DNA from: Gentiana macrophylla
Taxonomy: Eukaryota; Streptophyta; Magnoliopsida; Gentianales; Gentianaceae
Length of the DNA: 64,000 nt
Assembly: GCA_026214975.1 (NCBI GenBank)
Contig: JAOBSW010000740.1
Location: 58,940 to 122,939, forward strand
Direction of reading: 5' to 3'
The translations under genes and the position numbers were made by a program. The notes below the pieces were generated by a model. The model saw only the letters and a list, made by a program, of their open reading frames with translations, did not search any database and had not been told where the DNA came from. Shown here one piece after another: positions 1 through 12,032 of this stretch (positions are counted from its first letter, which is position 1; each line of letters begins with the position of its first letter).

Positions 1-1899
1 ATGTATGTCTATAGAGATAGATAGATTTGATGAGACCGTAATTAAAATTAATTAAGTGAATTAATTTACGTAAATACTTCCACAACAAAAATCAAGTCGA
101 AAATTGTCTCCCAATATTATAGCGACGGTGAAGAGCCTTTGTTCGGATCCAACTGATCGGCCCTCGTCGGGAGTTGACCTACCACGGGTATATCGTCGTT
201 ATTGAAATATAATCGTATGAGATCTCCCGAATATTGGGTTATGACTTGACTAGAGTATTGCGGTGATTGGCCCTCGTCAGGACCGTCTTATTCTAGAGGC
301 AAGGGTTGACTACCACATAAAGATGTGAATTGTCAAAGAGCGACTAGTCAACCACCAAGAGTCACATAGAGATGTGATTGGTAAGAGTTACATACCTTTC
401 GAATTATTCGGTTGATCGGCCCTCGTCGGGAATCAGGGTAACCAGATGGGATCTTGGCCACTAAAGAATTTTTAAAGATTCTTGAAAGTCAATTGGGAGT
501 AGTTGACTAGTGGGAGCAAAATCATAAATCAAAAGACCATTTTTGATTTTGCGTGTATAAACAATAACACTCTTTTATTTTCATTTTAATGTTGTAGTTT
601 TAGCAAACTTTATATTTATGTTTTATTCTCGATTAGTAAAACCAAATTATGACTGTTAATTTTGAGAAACGTTCTCAAATATTGTTAAGTAATTTTAATC
701 CTTTTAAAATAAGCAATGACATGAGCAATCCCGTTATAGTAGTTAGAGACAAGGAGATTACATAATTGATGCAGTGCTCCAAGACTTTAATTATTAATGA
801 AAGCGGAAGCTCATGATATGATTAAATCATTTTAAGTTTCAATGAATTGGTCAAAAATTGGATACGATCCAAGATGATCATTCTGTCATACGATGACAAT
901 TAATTCAAACGTTGAATAAGAATGACCACATCGAATTTTGAAAAGGTTGTTTTCAAAATTGTAAGATTTAAGTATAGACTTAATTCTGCCATTACTTAAA
1001 GGTTAATTAAATAGTTAATGTTTTAAATACGATTTAAAAGGTTAAATAAACTATTTAATAAATTTAGATTTTCATTATGAAAGGAAATTGAAGACATGGT
1101 TCTTGTGATCTTTCTTAAAGTCTTGTGAAGACTATAATAAGAAACTTTTACAAGTGCTTAAAGGATTGAAAGGAAAGTTAGGGCATGTGCTTAAATAGAA
1201 AACTTATCGAAGTTTCTATTCTAGGCATGTGAGTTGAGATAAATCTTTCCAAATTAAAAGTCAACTCTAAGATATATGATACCTTACGAGTGTACTTGAA
1301 TTAGAAAGATTGAATAACAGATATGGAAGGTGAAACAAACGTTGTAACACTTACCGTATTCTGGATCTAGCAGACTGAAGAGGGAACTAAATAAATGTTA
1401 CCATGTTCCGGTTCTTATGAAGAACATACTTTCAGTTATTTGTTAGGATTTAGTTGACATATTCAATTGTAAAGAATAAATGTTATTCCGATAAAGTTGG
1501 AAGGTCACTGAATCTAACATACTAGATTGATGTCACTATAGTTGACATATGTGATGACATCTCAACTAAATATTTGTATGCATTTGTTATCCTTGATTTG
1601 TGGTTGTTCTAGTGATGGACTCTACGGAAGGAAGTGTGTAATTAAAGCGTCATTTCGATGATGTTAAACCATATGATTATGAATCATGTGGGTTATACGT
1701 ACCTCATCCAAAGAGGACTAAAATACCCTTTTAAGAAAAGGTTATGAAACCTAGAAGATTGACTAGAGCCTAAACATACCGATGTTTGTTGGCACATGAC
1801 AATTAATATCACAAATAATGTTTATTAATCTCTTTGACTATTTTTAGAAATAGTTGAACGTACTTATTGAAGTACGACAATTCGGAAAGCCCAAAACGT

Positions 1900-3960
1900 T
1901 CGAGCTAGTTCGAATATGAGATTGATGAGCAACTTAGGAATTAATCTTCAATTGGATTGAAGTAATAAATACCTGAAGGGTGTTTCAGAAGTCGTCTGAA
2001 AATGAATAAGACTCTCCCTTGAAGGATACCATCTTTGAGATACACAATTAGATTGTGTTCCCAAAATGGAAACAACACTTTATATGATAAAGGTGTGATG
2101 CAAGCCATGCAAAGTATCCCTTACCCGTTTCGGGATAGAGCCCTTTTACTTAACCGAGTTTCAAAGAATAAAGGTTGAATAAATTCCATATTAGATATGG
2201 AAGAGGATAATGCCAAATCTATCTTAATCGATGATTTGTAGTTGTCATAGGCAAAGTCAGAAAGGCTTGGAGCCTAGTACGACATATGCAACTTTGTGGA
2301 ATATCTTAGCAAGTACGCTGAATATTATTTACTTGTCCGCGGAGCAAAATGTTTGTCTCCAAACATGCTGTCTTCTAGAGGAAGTGTTTCTTCCAAAAGA
2401 AACAGTGGGAGTAGATTTAGATCTCAAAGGTAGTTTGAGAACCACATGGAGTGATTCAACCATAGGAGCGTGAGCGGCACGCCACATAGCGATGAGGTGT
2501 AGATCAACGCAAAGTGCACACAAAGTTACAGAAGTCTGTGGATAACCTCAAGCTCGAAAAGCTTGTTGGTATGTTCATCTTGAAGAATGAATATCTCACG
2601 ACTTATGAAAGAATGTTTGAAAGGCAAGATTGAGAGATATGGCAAGGAGCCATAATATCTAAATTAGATTCCATCAGTGACAACCAGGTTGTGAACCTAG
2701 TCTGTCTTACCCAAGGGGAGTGTCCCTGAAAGGCTAACATGGATAGTAATATGATTACCATAAGGCTATAGTGGACGACGGTGAAGGGTATGAGGTGTAA
2801 ACCTTGTAATTACCTTTATGCCGCCGGTGAGCTGATTCTATTCGAGATGATGCTTGTTATAACTTCGTATCATGGCTATATGATAGTGTTGAAGACGTTG
2901 GGCGTAAAGCTCAATGTTCATAGAGCGATAACATGATATGTAAGCCCACGAGATCCATTTATGGACTCAAACAAGTTTCTAGACGATTTCTTTGTTTTAT
3001 AATCAAAGGAGTTTGATTTAGTCAAAAGAAGGATATGCCCAATGTGCAAGATGGATAGTGGGAGTGTGTTACGATTTTTGAGTAAGGTATTAGATATCTC
3101 TCTCAAGAATTGTCACCCCATATTCTGATCAATTAATGTTTGGTAGTTCAAGGTCTTTACGAAAGCACTTGTATTAGCGAGTTCTTATTTTAGAAATAAG
3201 AATCTATATAGAGTAATAGATTTAATCGCTATTAAATTATAGTTTACCTATATAGATGTGATGCTAAAGGAGTTTAGCATAGATCATGACAGGGACACCG
3301 CTAGTCGGTGTTCTCGAGATCTATCTATGTTAGGATGTTGGTCCTAAAGATAAGGTGAAAGATGATGCTTATAGAAGGTTTCTTCAAGCATCGCTGCGAT
3401 AGAAACCATCATAAGAATAATGCCGGATGTTCATAGTCCATGAATAGTCATGAGCAAGTATGAAAGTAAATCTGGTGAATGTCGAGAATATCCTTAAACA
3501 AGTTAAGGAAGAGTTCTAGTTTATCGAAACTTGGAATTAAATAAACGTAGATATCTGGACATACATCCTGAGTCTTATGAAGGCGAGTGGGAGCTCTCGT
3601 GCAGGTTTGCAATCACCTTGATTAAGTGATACAATGAAATGGGAATGTTCTTAGCTATGGGTCACTGTAAATTCTACAACTAGGCCAAAACACAGTGAGT
3701 GCCTTAGAGGCTAGCGTGCCGGGAGCGATAAATGGATTTAGAAGGTTCATTCATGAACCTTATACGGTTCTTCCACCTTTTCTATATAGCTGATATAGTA
3801 AGTGGATTCATTGCTTAAAGCAAGGACCGGGGTCTCGTCAGAGATTCGTGTGTGTGTTGAGGCAGTTCCTTTGACTTGGTCAATTGGAACATGATATGGA
3901 GATAGTCGAGTCCCCACGGATAGCGATCCGTTTATGGCTAGAAAGTGGTTGCGAGTATTG
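1900..3960 (+). pseudogene. Copia pol remnant (integrase C-terminus, reverse transcriptase, RNase H traces)
   Basis: Around 2372-2420 the frame reads LLEEVFLPKETVG, matching the conserved integrase-RT linker of plant copia pol, where a phrase of the type VFLE-EFL-K-TSG is usual. At 2945-2990 it reads RSIYGLKQVSRR, the reverse transcriptase motif SIYGLKQASR. Downstream, 3040-3065 keeps a weaker match to the following RT segment. RNase H is only hinted at before the PPT. Stops and frameshifts occur throughout, so no polyprotein can be made. In an intact element this would encode integration and reverse transcription enzymes in virus-like particles. The module order (IN before RT) identifies copia and excludes gypsy. 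Confidence 0.7.
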
Positions 3961-4017
3961 CATGAGATTCTTGTGTTTCAACTTGGTCTTGTGTGTGCGA
4001 GTGATTGGTTTTAGGCC

Positions 4018-4028
4018 AAGTGGGAGAT
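4018..4028 (+). other. Polypurine tract of element A
   Basis: AAGTGGGAGAT sits immediately before the LTR start TGTTGAAATAG. This is the usual copia plus-strand priming site in plants. Confidence 0.8.
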
Positions 4029-5283
4029 TGTTGAAATAGTGTCCTAAACCCAAGCGGGTTGGACCGGATCCAACCGGGTCGGTTCATTTATACTATTTCT
4101 TTGTGTTTATACATATATTAAATGGCTTTTATGTTGTCATATATATGTTCTTTTAAATAACCAATTGTGAATTGTTATATGATAACGTCCTTAGTATTAG
4201 ACTGTGATTGAGAAACCATGATAGGCGATTATGGTTGATGAGATCTCTAATCACTTTAATAAGTTTGATACTTAAATGTCTCTATGCCGACGTACTATCA
4301 AGCAGGGCATTGATGGTATAAAGCAGACTAGCACGTATTAGATGTCTTCGTCTTTAAGGGCGGTGATAGATCTCGTCTATCGAAGTGTAGACACTTGGGT
4401 ATGCGTGGGCGTGTATTAGAGAATGCGACGTTAGATCGACCCACTTACACGATAAGTGTCACACTATGTGGCGGTTGTGTAATTATCCTTAGGACCGAGT
4501 CTTCATGGCATCACGGTGTGGATTGTCATGCTTTGACACTATTGAGGTTTCCACAGCCACGGGCGATCATGCGGTAGTGATTGGGTATGATATTGAAGCA
4601 CGCGGAGTATACATGATTGGTCGTCCGGGAATCGCGTATCCTATGATTGGGATCGAATATCCGAAATGGCCTTCTTATATAAGGAATGTCTTACTCTCGT
4701 GAATCTTTGCAAAGTGGGAGTAAACGAGTTACTTCGAGATAGCTTGATATATCAGATTATAAGATACGGTCGTTGATGTTTTGATACTCGACTAACGATC
4801 GTATGGATATTATTACAAATGATAGGATTGTAAGTTACACGGTAATCTGTTTCACATGAAAGGTAGTAGTCATTGCATTTGACTCTTCCGATGATTGGGG
4901 AAGTCACGGTGTGTTGCTAGACGCTATCCCGTGATCGTTAGGCATGAAGGGCATTTTTGTAATTTGCACTTTGTGTCTACGGCCAACATATTCGGAAGCC
5001 TATCGGGTCACACACATAAGAACATCTAGCGGATTAAAATGTGGTTATAGATGATAACCAAATAAGGAAAGTTTATCTCGAGACTATAAAGGTTATAGTG
5101 GTAAATTAATATGGTGGTATTTATTTATTATGAATAAATTAAATACAAGATATTAATAGTATTATACTAATTAAAGAATATTCGGAAGCCAATTTGTTGG
5201 TCAAAGGGCGCTTACATTGAAGTGTATAAGATACACTTGGATTGTGCAATTTAATTAATAGTATTACTAAATATTAATATAAG

Positions 5284-5286
<3 letters not shown>

Positions 5287-5366
<80 letters not shown>
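5287..5366. repeat. TA dinucleotide microsatellite in LTR A
   Basis: About 40 uninterrupted TA units, followed by CCAATATATATGG. The inverted LTR copy does not carry this tract, and the similarity between the two copies stops close to it. Length is probably variable and hard to assemble. Confidence 0.95.
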
Positions 5367-5368
<2 letters not shown>

Positions 5369-5708
5369 AATATATATGGCGCCTAAATTTATGTATGTGA
5401 TTGACATACGTAAATGCCAATTGATCAAATTGATATATTTGATGTTTGGATATTAATAGATTTAATTGTGTAATATATATGTGATATATACACATGTGTA
5501 AATTGATTTATGGTAATAAAATAAAGATAGTCAATATTAGATATTGACAATATCTTGGGAATATTCAATATAAGATATTGACAATATCCTAGATTTATTT
5601 AATATAAGATATTATAATAAATGAGATAAATCAATCAATTATATTTTCCTTATTTTATTGGGAAAAGGTTTTCTTCTCCTCCACACATAGATATGGCGCC
5701 ACTTCTAC

Positions 5709-5716
5709 TATAAATA
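5709..5716 (+). promoter_or_regulatory. TATA box of LTR A
   Basis: TATAAATA within CTACTATAAATAAGAGG, about 360 bases before the LTR end, at the position expected of an LTR core promoter. Confidence 0.6.
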
Positions 5717-6097
5717 AGAGGTGGGTGTCAAGCTCTTTGGTACAACACAATTCCAAGAACAAATAGTTCTTGTGTAAAATAGAGAGCATCCTATAGAGAG
5801 TTGGAGAGAGGGGAAAAAGGCCGGTCTAGCAACCGGAGTTTTCCAATAGCAATCCATGATGGGATTCCGTATTGTTCGTGTGGTGGCGGTAGAGGCCGAA
5901 CACTTGGGCGGCTCTATGCAGAACTACTCTCCTTAGACGGTCAAAGCGTCGATCTTTTAGATCAACCAAGGTAACCACCGTCTACTACTCATTCGTTTAT
6001 TTCTTAAACGAAGTCGATCTTGGGTCGATAGGAAATAAATTTTTGAATTCCGCTGTGTTCCCGCTGTAATAAATTTTGATTTTGGAAAGTGGTCAGG

Positions 6098-6161
6098 CCT
6101 AAGCCAAATTTGGTTTAGGAAACCAAAGGCATCCCTTTTGATTGCGAATCAAAAGGAAAGA
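6098..6161. repeat. Two adjacent palindromes after LTR A
   Basis: The first reads CCTAAGCCAAATTTGGTTTAGG (11-base arms with one mismatch). The second reads CCTTTTGATT-GCG-AATCAAAAGG (10-base perfect arms, 3-base loop). They lie between the forward LTR end and the inverted LTR copy. I know no named element with this sequence. Confidence 0.7.
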
Positions 6162-6204
6162 AACAAAAGAGAAATAATTTTAATTTTGATTTATTTTTGG
6201 AATA

Positions 6205-7453
6205 GTTCTAATTAATAATAATAATATAATACTATGACTAATTAATTTGTAAAATCCACGTGTATAACATATAAACATAATATGCGCCCGACATGTATTA
6301 ATTACATATATTTAATTAATCAACATAATTAATATCTTGTATTATATTTATTCATAATAAATAAATACCACAATATTAATTTATCACTATAACACTTAAT
6401 AGTCAAGATAAACTCTCCTTATTTGGTTATCACTATTGCACCATTTTATTCCGGCTAGATGTCCTTATGTGTGTGACCCGATAGACTTCCGAATATGTTG
6501 GCCGTAGGCACAAAGTGCATTTACTAAAATACCCTTCATACCTAACGCTCATGGATAGCGTCTAGCAACACTCCATGACCCCCAATCATCGGAAGAGCAA
6601 AATGCAATGACTACTACCTTTCATGTGAAACGGTCACCATGTAAATAGAATCGTATCGCTGTAATAATATCCATATGGTCGTATCTCGAGTGTCAATACA
6701 TTAACGACTATATCTAATAATCCAGATATCATGCTCTCTTGAAGTAACTCATTTACTCCCACTTTGCAAAGATTCAAGAGAGTAAGATAATCCTTATAAA
6801 AAGGCCCTTTCGGATATTTACTCATAATCATATAATACGCGATTTCCAGACGAACAACATGAATCCTACGCTTGTTTCAGTATCACACCCAATCACTATC
6901 GCATGATCGCCCCAAGGCTAGGGGAACCCTCAACAGTGTCAAAAAATGACAATGCACACCGTGATGTCATGAAGACACCGGTTTCAGGATAATTACACAA
7001 CCACCAAATAATGTGACACTTAATAAAGTAAGTGGGTCAGTCTAACGTACGCATTCTCTAATACATGCCCACGTACAATCCAAGTGTCACCACACTTTGA
7101 TAGACGAGATCTATCCATATCTTCATAAGATAGAATACATATAATACGTGCTAATCTAACCATGCTATTAATGTCCCATTTAATAGCAAATGCGACTAGA
7201 GACATTTAAGTATAAAACTTATTAAAGTGTGTCGAGATCTCATAAACCATAATCACTATTATGATTTCTCTTTCACTGTTTGACACTAGGGACGTTATCA
7301 TATATACAATATCATAATTGGTTCATTCAACGAACAAAATATATACTAACAGAAAGTCATTTATCATATGTATCAACATAAAGAAATAGTAGAAGTGATC
7401 CGACTCGGTCGGATCCGGTCCAACCCGATTGAGTTTAGGACACTATTTCCACA
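6205..7453 (-). repeat. Inverted partial copy of LTR A
   Basis: Read on the minus strand it begins TGTGGAAATAGTGTCC at 7453 and follows LTR A for about 1.25 kb. Shared landmarks are the GGACCGGATCC block, the GAGACATTTAAG block, the GACTCTTCCGATGATTGGGG block and the GTGACCCGATAG block. Similarity fades near 6205, where LTR A has its TA tract, so the LTR is truncated or disrupted there. No pol sequence adjoins it on either side, so it may be a broken solo LTR or half of an inversion. Together with 4029-5286 it makes a long inverted repeat. Confidence 0.8.
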
Positions 7454-7790
7454 CTGGCGTCCTCTCCAGGACGGCCAAGACTGTTCCCGGATCGTCCATA
7501 CCAGATGTAACTAGAGGCCATCCTTACACCGTTTTCTTTGTACGGTGCAGTGCATAGTTTCGTCTGATAGTCGGCTCTGAATACCATTCGGTAACGCGCC
7601 AAGACCTGTGTCGGGTAGCGCTAAATGAATCATAAATGGTCCGGTCATCTGCTTGGAACTCCATCATCGCTTGCTCTAAAAGGGCTAACCCAAGTTGACA
7701 AGACTTTTATGTCTCACACTTATATGGTGGTGAGTATTCTACTATTTTAGCGATGTGAGACTTTACACAATCTATCACTCCCCAAAAAAT
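7454..7790 (-). repeat. Unclassified dispersed-repeat sequence with PBS-like motif
   Basis: Read on the minus strand, 7573-7588 gives TGGTATTCAGAGCC, the initiator-Met tRNA primer-binding motif TGGTATCAGAGCC with one extra base. Other stretches (CTCACACTTATATGGTGGTGA, GATGTGAGACTTTACACAATC) look like a widespread plant repeat, but that rests on memory only. No coding potential is seen. Confidence 0.4.
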
Positions 7791-8640
7791 AAAAGGAGAA
7801 TGAGGGAGAAGAACAAAAATAATTTCTAAATTAGTGAAGATAACACAATTTAAAAACTTTAGCATAATGAACAAAATTATTTAAATTAAAAAAAATAATG
7901 AGGCTGGAGTGTTGGAGCACACAGCTAAAAAACCTACATATTTTCTCTTTCATCCATTATTTGTTTAGCATTTATGTCGTACTACCATTTATATACTTAT
8001 TTAGTTCTTTGGAAATCAGTTACTTTTATTTTGAGAAAATATATACCATAATGTACAAGTCCAAAATTGATAATTTTTGCATCATTTTTTTTACTTTTCC
8101 ATGCTTGAATTTCGACACCAAATACACCATATTTCGACATAATTTCAGAAAGTCTAATATCGAAATTTATTGTTCTTAGAAATTCACTATTAATAATCAT
8201 TGTTTTTCGAGATTCACTGGTGAAATTCACAAAATCGAGTCTCAAAACGAAGAGAAATAAAAAATAAAAGAGTTGGTGAAATTTTTATCATATTTGAAGA
8301 TCAAGATCAGTAGATATGAGTGTTTAAAAATGAGGAAGAAAAGAGAAAATATTAATAAATTGGGATACTTTGTTTTCCAACGCGTCTTTTTTTAGATGCG
8401 TCTGTTATTTTTTTTCACCTTCATGAAAAAAAAATTCTCAATGTGTGTATTTTTTTCATAATAAAACACCCGCACATTGAGACAATTTTTTTTTAATTGG
8501 TGTCTTTTTTTTAGATGCGGCTTTTATTTTTTCACCTTCCTAAAAAAATCTCTTCTAAGAAAAATAGTCTCGATGTTTAATTTAGAGAATATCTCAATGT
8601 GTGTGTGTTTTTTTTTTTTCAGAATAAAACGTCAATTTTT
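7791..8640. other. AT-rich non-coding stretch with a diverged local duplication
   Basis: No supported gene. Short open frames here (93 and 82 codons) overlap on opposite strands and resemble nothing I recognise. Two diverged copies of one sequence lie in tandem at about 8381-8466 and 8496-8630. Both contain a GTCTTTTTTTAGATGCG-like block, TTTTTCACCTTC, TCTCAATGTGTGT and a T-run ending in AATAAAAC. Confidence 0.5.
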
Positions 8641-9931
8641 AGGGGTAACTCCAATGTTTTATTTCGTTTTCATAATAATATAAATGTTTTACATAGAGAT
8701 CTTATACGTGAGATTGAGAAGTCGCGGTCTTATATAGATGAATTTTGGAGACAACAGAGCCGGGCTGATTGGCTAGTATGTATGGATAGTAATACTGCCC
8801 ATTTCCACCACAACGCATCGACCCGTAGGGAACGTAATCTTATCTAGGCTTTGGAGCACTGAGATGGGTACATTGAGACCTCGGAGGAAGGCATGGAAAA
8901 TACGGTGCTTGATTACATTCAATGGATATTTTCGAGCTCAAGCTCACACTTTCAAGACATCAGGGGTGTTGTCTTCAATCAACAATCTGTGAAGGATGTG
9001 GCACCGTTGGTGGGCAATTTCTCAGTTACCAGGTCGCAAATCTCTTGGGTCGCATGGTGTGCACTTTATTTTCATGAAGAAATGTTGGTCTACGCTCGGT
9101 CCTTTTATGATGCCAGTGATTATGGAATTTTTGAATGGTGAAGGTGATGCCTCTGCACTCAATAAGACTTTTATTGCCTTTCTCCCTAAGGTTAAAAGTC
9201 CGGTTTGCGTCTTTGATTTTCATCATATAATCTTAAATAACTCGGTGTACAAATTGATCTCTCAGGTTCTGGTCAATCGTTTGAAGCCGGTTATCTCTTT
9301 TAGTTATTTCAAGGAACAGAGTGTTTTCATGTCTTGCCGACTTATTAAAGATAATGCTACAACAACTTTCGATGCTTTCCATTCCTTGAACGTAGGCCTT
9401 GTGGGGTGTGAGAGGCATGCGGCCCTGAAGTTGGACATGGCCAAGGCATTTGATCGAGTGGAATGAAATTATCTCTCTGCAGTCATGCATACCATGCATT
9501 GCCCAATGCATTTTGTTCCTTTGATTATGCGTATGGTTCACTCTGTATCCTTTCAGGCTCTTGTTAATGAGAAACCCACTCGGAGGTTAAGGTAAACACG
9601 AGGAATTCGTCAAGGAGACCCTCTTTTGCCCTTTCTTTTTATCATACGTATGGAAGGACTCATGGACTTAATTAATCAGGCAATGCAGTTGGAGACCTTG
9701 ATAGGTGTATGCTTCGGTCGGAATGAGGAGGTTCATGTATCATATTTATTCTTTGCGGATGACAGTCTTTTGTTTTTTTCAGGAAAATGAGGAAGGGGCG
9801 AATTCCATTAAATCGATCCTTACTCGTTATGAACATTTGTCAAGCCAGATGTCAAACGCGCAGAAGTATAGTCTCTAATTCAGCAAGCATTCAACTACTT
9901 AGGATAAGGATACAATACAAAGTATCCTTGG
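8640..9931 (+). pseudogene. L1-type LINE ORF2 remnant (reverse transcriptase)
   Basis: Fragments in three frames follow plant L1 ORF2 in order. The pre-RT segment (near 8745-8845) includes QQSRADWLVCMDSNTAHFHH. Next come KKCWSTLGPFMMPVIMEFLN (9082-9141) and LNKTFIAFLPKVKSP (9157-9201). Then the RT palm parts VYKLISQVLVNRLKPVIS, SCRLIKDNA, LKLDMAKAFDRVE (9427-9465) and RQGDPLLPFLFI (9608-9645), and finally the catalytic FADDSLLFF (9757-9783). There are in-frame stops and at least two frameshifts. The endonuclease domain is absent on the left, as usual for 5'-truncated LINEs. The right end is cut by the LTR of element B at 9932, so its RNase H part, tail and target duplication are not visible. 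Confidence 0.85.
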
Positions 9932-11704
9932 TGTTGGAAATAAAATTTATGTTTTGATGATGATTCATCAGTTATTCAGTTTCTGTTTTTAACCCCGTTG
10001 ATGAAGTGTCAGAACTAGTTGTTATAGTGCAAAGCAAAAAGATGTCTAGATATTAATGTATAGGATTTAATAGAGTCTGATATTTGTATAAGTAAATCAG
10101 ACAAGCACTGTAATAGTTCTAGGATCAGAACTGAGAAAATGAGTAACTGACTTGATGAGAGAATGAAAACTGAGTTCACAATTGAAGATTGAGAAACTGA
10201 CTCTGAAAGAATAACAGAGCACACCTATAGAAACTGAAGAATGTAAGTTTACTGAGGGACACAAACTCGGTTGACTTATCAAGAAGTTGAAGACTGAGGG
10301 GACAAACTCAGTTATTGAAGAATGAATAACTGAGGGATTCAAACTCAGTTTATGAAGATCAAAGCCGAGACAATAAAGTTAGAATTTAGGCAAGATTGTG
10401 ATGACCTGAACTGACTATATAGATCTTGTATGAAGACCTAAGATACATAAGGACAATTTTATCTTGGATAATTTATATGATATGGTGTACTCTTATTATG
10501 TCAATTATAATCAGATGAAGAAAAGAGTACTGAGTTTTTGAAGAAGAGTAAAAACTCAGTTAATGCTCTTAAAGCTGAAAACTGACTAGATCACAAAAGA
10601 ACAGTCTCAAGCTAAAGTTATAAAAATTGAAGAAGAATCTAATCGTTAAAAAGAAAACAATTTTTTTGGATACACAGAAATGTCAGAAAGAACACCGACA
10701 TTCAACAGAATAAGCAGGACCACCGATGGATATAAGGATTCAATTTCAAACGTTCAATTAATTCAAACATTGGGAATAGCCCTATAAGTAGGTCACTTCT
10801 ACCTCAAGAAGAGGTGCGGAGTTCTAAGGAAAAAGATATCAAGAAATATTTTATAAAGGGGAACGTGAATTAAAAAGAACTCATGCTTTGTGCTTTATTG
10901 CAAGATCAAGATATCTTCAAAGTGTTCTTAAGCATTCAAGGAAGCATCAAGATCAAACACTTGAAGAAAAATAGAGCTTGAGCAAATCATATACATCAAG
11001 AAGAAGAAGCTCAAATCACAAGTTGAATCATAGTTCTTGATTCAAGTCTCAACTTTGATTTATCAAAGGTTTTAGACTGTGAAACACCAAGAATGTGTGA
11101 AGGACAGTTGAGCTGCAGTCAGGAAGACTGTGTTTATGATGAGCTGGTGAAGAGGCAATACAACCCTTCAAGGACCAGTGGTGCAAGCAGTTGCAGAGCA
11201 GCAATCCCACCCTTTCTATAGTTGCTTAGATAGTGAAACTTGGGATTAGTGAAGGACTATCAGTTTAGGACTTTTTGTAACCGATCTACCTCAAAGAGCT
11301 CTAGTGGAAATTTCCTCCGCATCATAGGGGAAGAGAGGACTGACAGGATTACACCACCTGGAACCTCTATAAATTATGTCTTATTTATTTACTTACTTCA
11401 TGCATTTATTGCTTTATAATTTGTATGACATCAGATCACACACTCAGCAAACATAAGAAACTAAGTCAGCACAACATTTCATTTTACCTTACAAACTGAT
11501 AACTCATGTTTTACCAAAGCCTTTAAAAATATCCGCAGCCGGTTACCTCAGTTAAGCATAAGTCAGTCCCGGCTTATACTTAGCTAACTTATCTTAAATC
11601 CACACAATTTTGGATTTGAACTCAATCTGGTTCAAGATTCAGTTTTCGGTGACAAGTTTATTCACCCCCTCTAAACTTTTGTCAGCCTTTTCACGGGACC
11701 AACA
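9932..11704 (+). repeat. 5' LTR of element B
   Basis: It begins TGTTGGAAATAAAATTTATG and ends GGGACCAACA, giving the 6-base terminal inverted repeat TGTTGG/CCAACA; 1773 bases. The TATA position at 10783-10790 reads TATAAGTA, whereas the 3' LTR keeps TATAAATA (56988-56995). The pre-PBS hairpin (11652-11683) is imperfect here, with two extra T in one arm. Confidence 0.9.
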
Positions 11705-11935
11705 ATTGGTATCGGAGCAAATATTCTACTCCGAAGAGATCTCCGATTGAGTTTATCAGTCCAAAGTAGCTGGCAATCAGCTATTTCCGATACCAACAAT
11801 TGGTATCGGTGCAGTACTTCTGTTCCAAAGAGATCCATAGCTGAATTTCTGTATCAGTTTGTTTGCTTGGAATAACTGGCAGTCAAATATTTCCGATACC
11901 AATCCAACAATTGGTATCGGAGCGGTTCTTCCTTT
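11701..11935 (+). repeat. Triplicated primer-binding-site leader of element B
   Basis: The block AACAATTGGTATCGG followed by GAGATCC-type sequence occurs three times in tandem, starting near 11701, 11798 and 11908. The true PBS is the first (11705-11718), next to the LTR end. The second reads ATTGGTATCGGTGC and the third ATTGGTATCGGAGC. Copies one and two end in ATTTCCGATACCAA, so each junction makes a palindrome CCGATACCAA/TTGGTATCGG (for example 11788-11810). Other elements here have one copy only. Confidence 0.85.
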
Positions 11936-12032
11936 TAGAGGAGATCCAAAGTTGTTACTGCTTCAAGTCCGCACCTTAAATTAACTTGTCATCAGTTATT
12001 AAATAGTTTTCAAAAAAATTCAAAACTGCATC

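Larger units (their letters stand above)
1..4028 (+). mobile_element. Element A: internal region of decayed Ty1/copia retrotransposon
   Basis: This stretch lies directly upstream of a polypurine tract and a 3' LTR, so it is the internal part of a forward LTR element whose 5' end lies left of the window. The first 1.8 kb holds no recognisable protein. It has short recurring phrases such as GGCCCTCGTCGG (near 160, 270 and 420), in the way of leader or LARD-like internal DNA. Integrase C-terminal and reverse transcriptase fragments appear further right (separate entry). The motif GTGGGAG recurs inside (near 510, 2405, 3056 and 3587) as well as in the true PPT. Copia is supported by the order integrase then reverse transcriptase then PPT. 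The lineage within copia is not resolved. Confidence 0.75.
4029..6075 (+). repeat. 3' LTR of element A
   Basis: It starts TGTTGAAATAGTGTCC right after the PPT. A clear TATA box lies at 5709-5716. It ends near the phrase AATTCCGCTGTGTTCC, typical of copia LTR ends, at about 6065-6075. The exact 3' end is uncertain because the terminal CAACA is not intact. Length is about 2 kb, inflated by the TA tract at 5287-5366. The first 1.26 kb is matched in inverse orientation at 6205-7453, which confirms the left boundary. Confidence 0.75.

Noticed and set aside
5274..5495. 73-codon minus-strand frame with repeated Tyr-Ile
   Set aside because: It is the translation of the TA microsatellite.
8381..8630. 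CRISPR-like or regulatory tandem array
   Set aside because: Only two diverged copies rich in T-runs. A simple local duplication explains it.
11705..11718. tRNA-like sequence TTGGTATCGGAGC at several places
   Set aside because: These are primer-binding sites complementary to a tRNA end. No tRNA cloverleaf is present.
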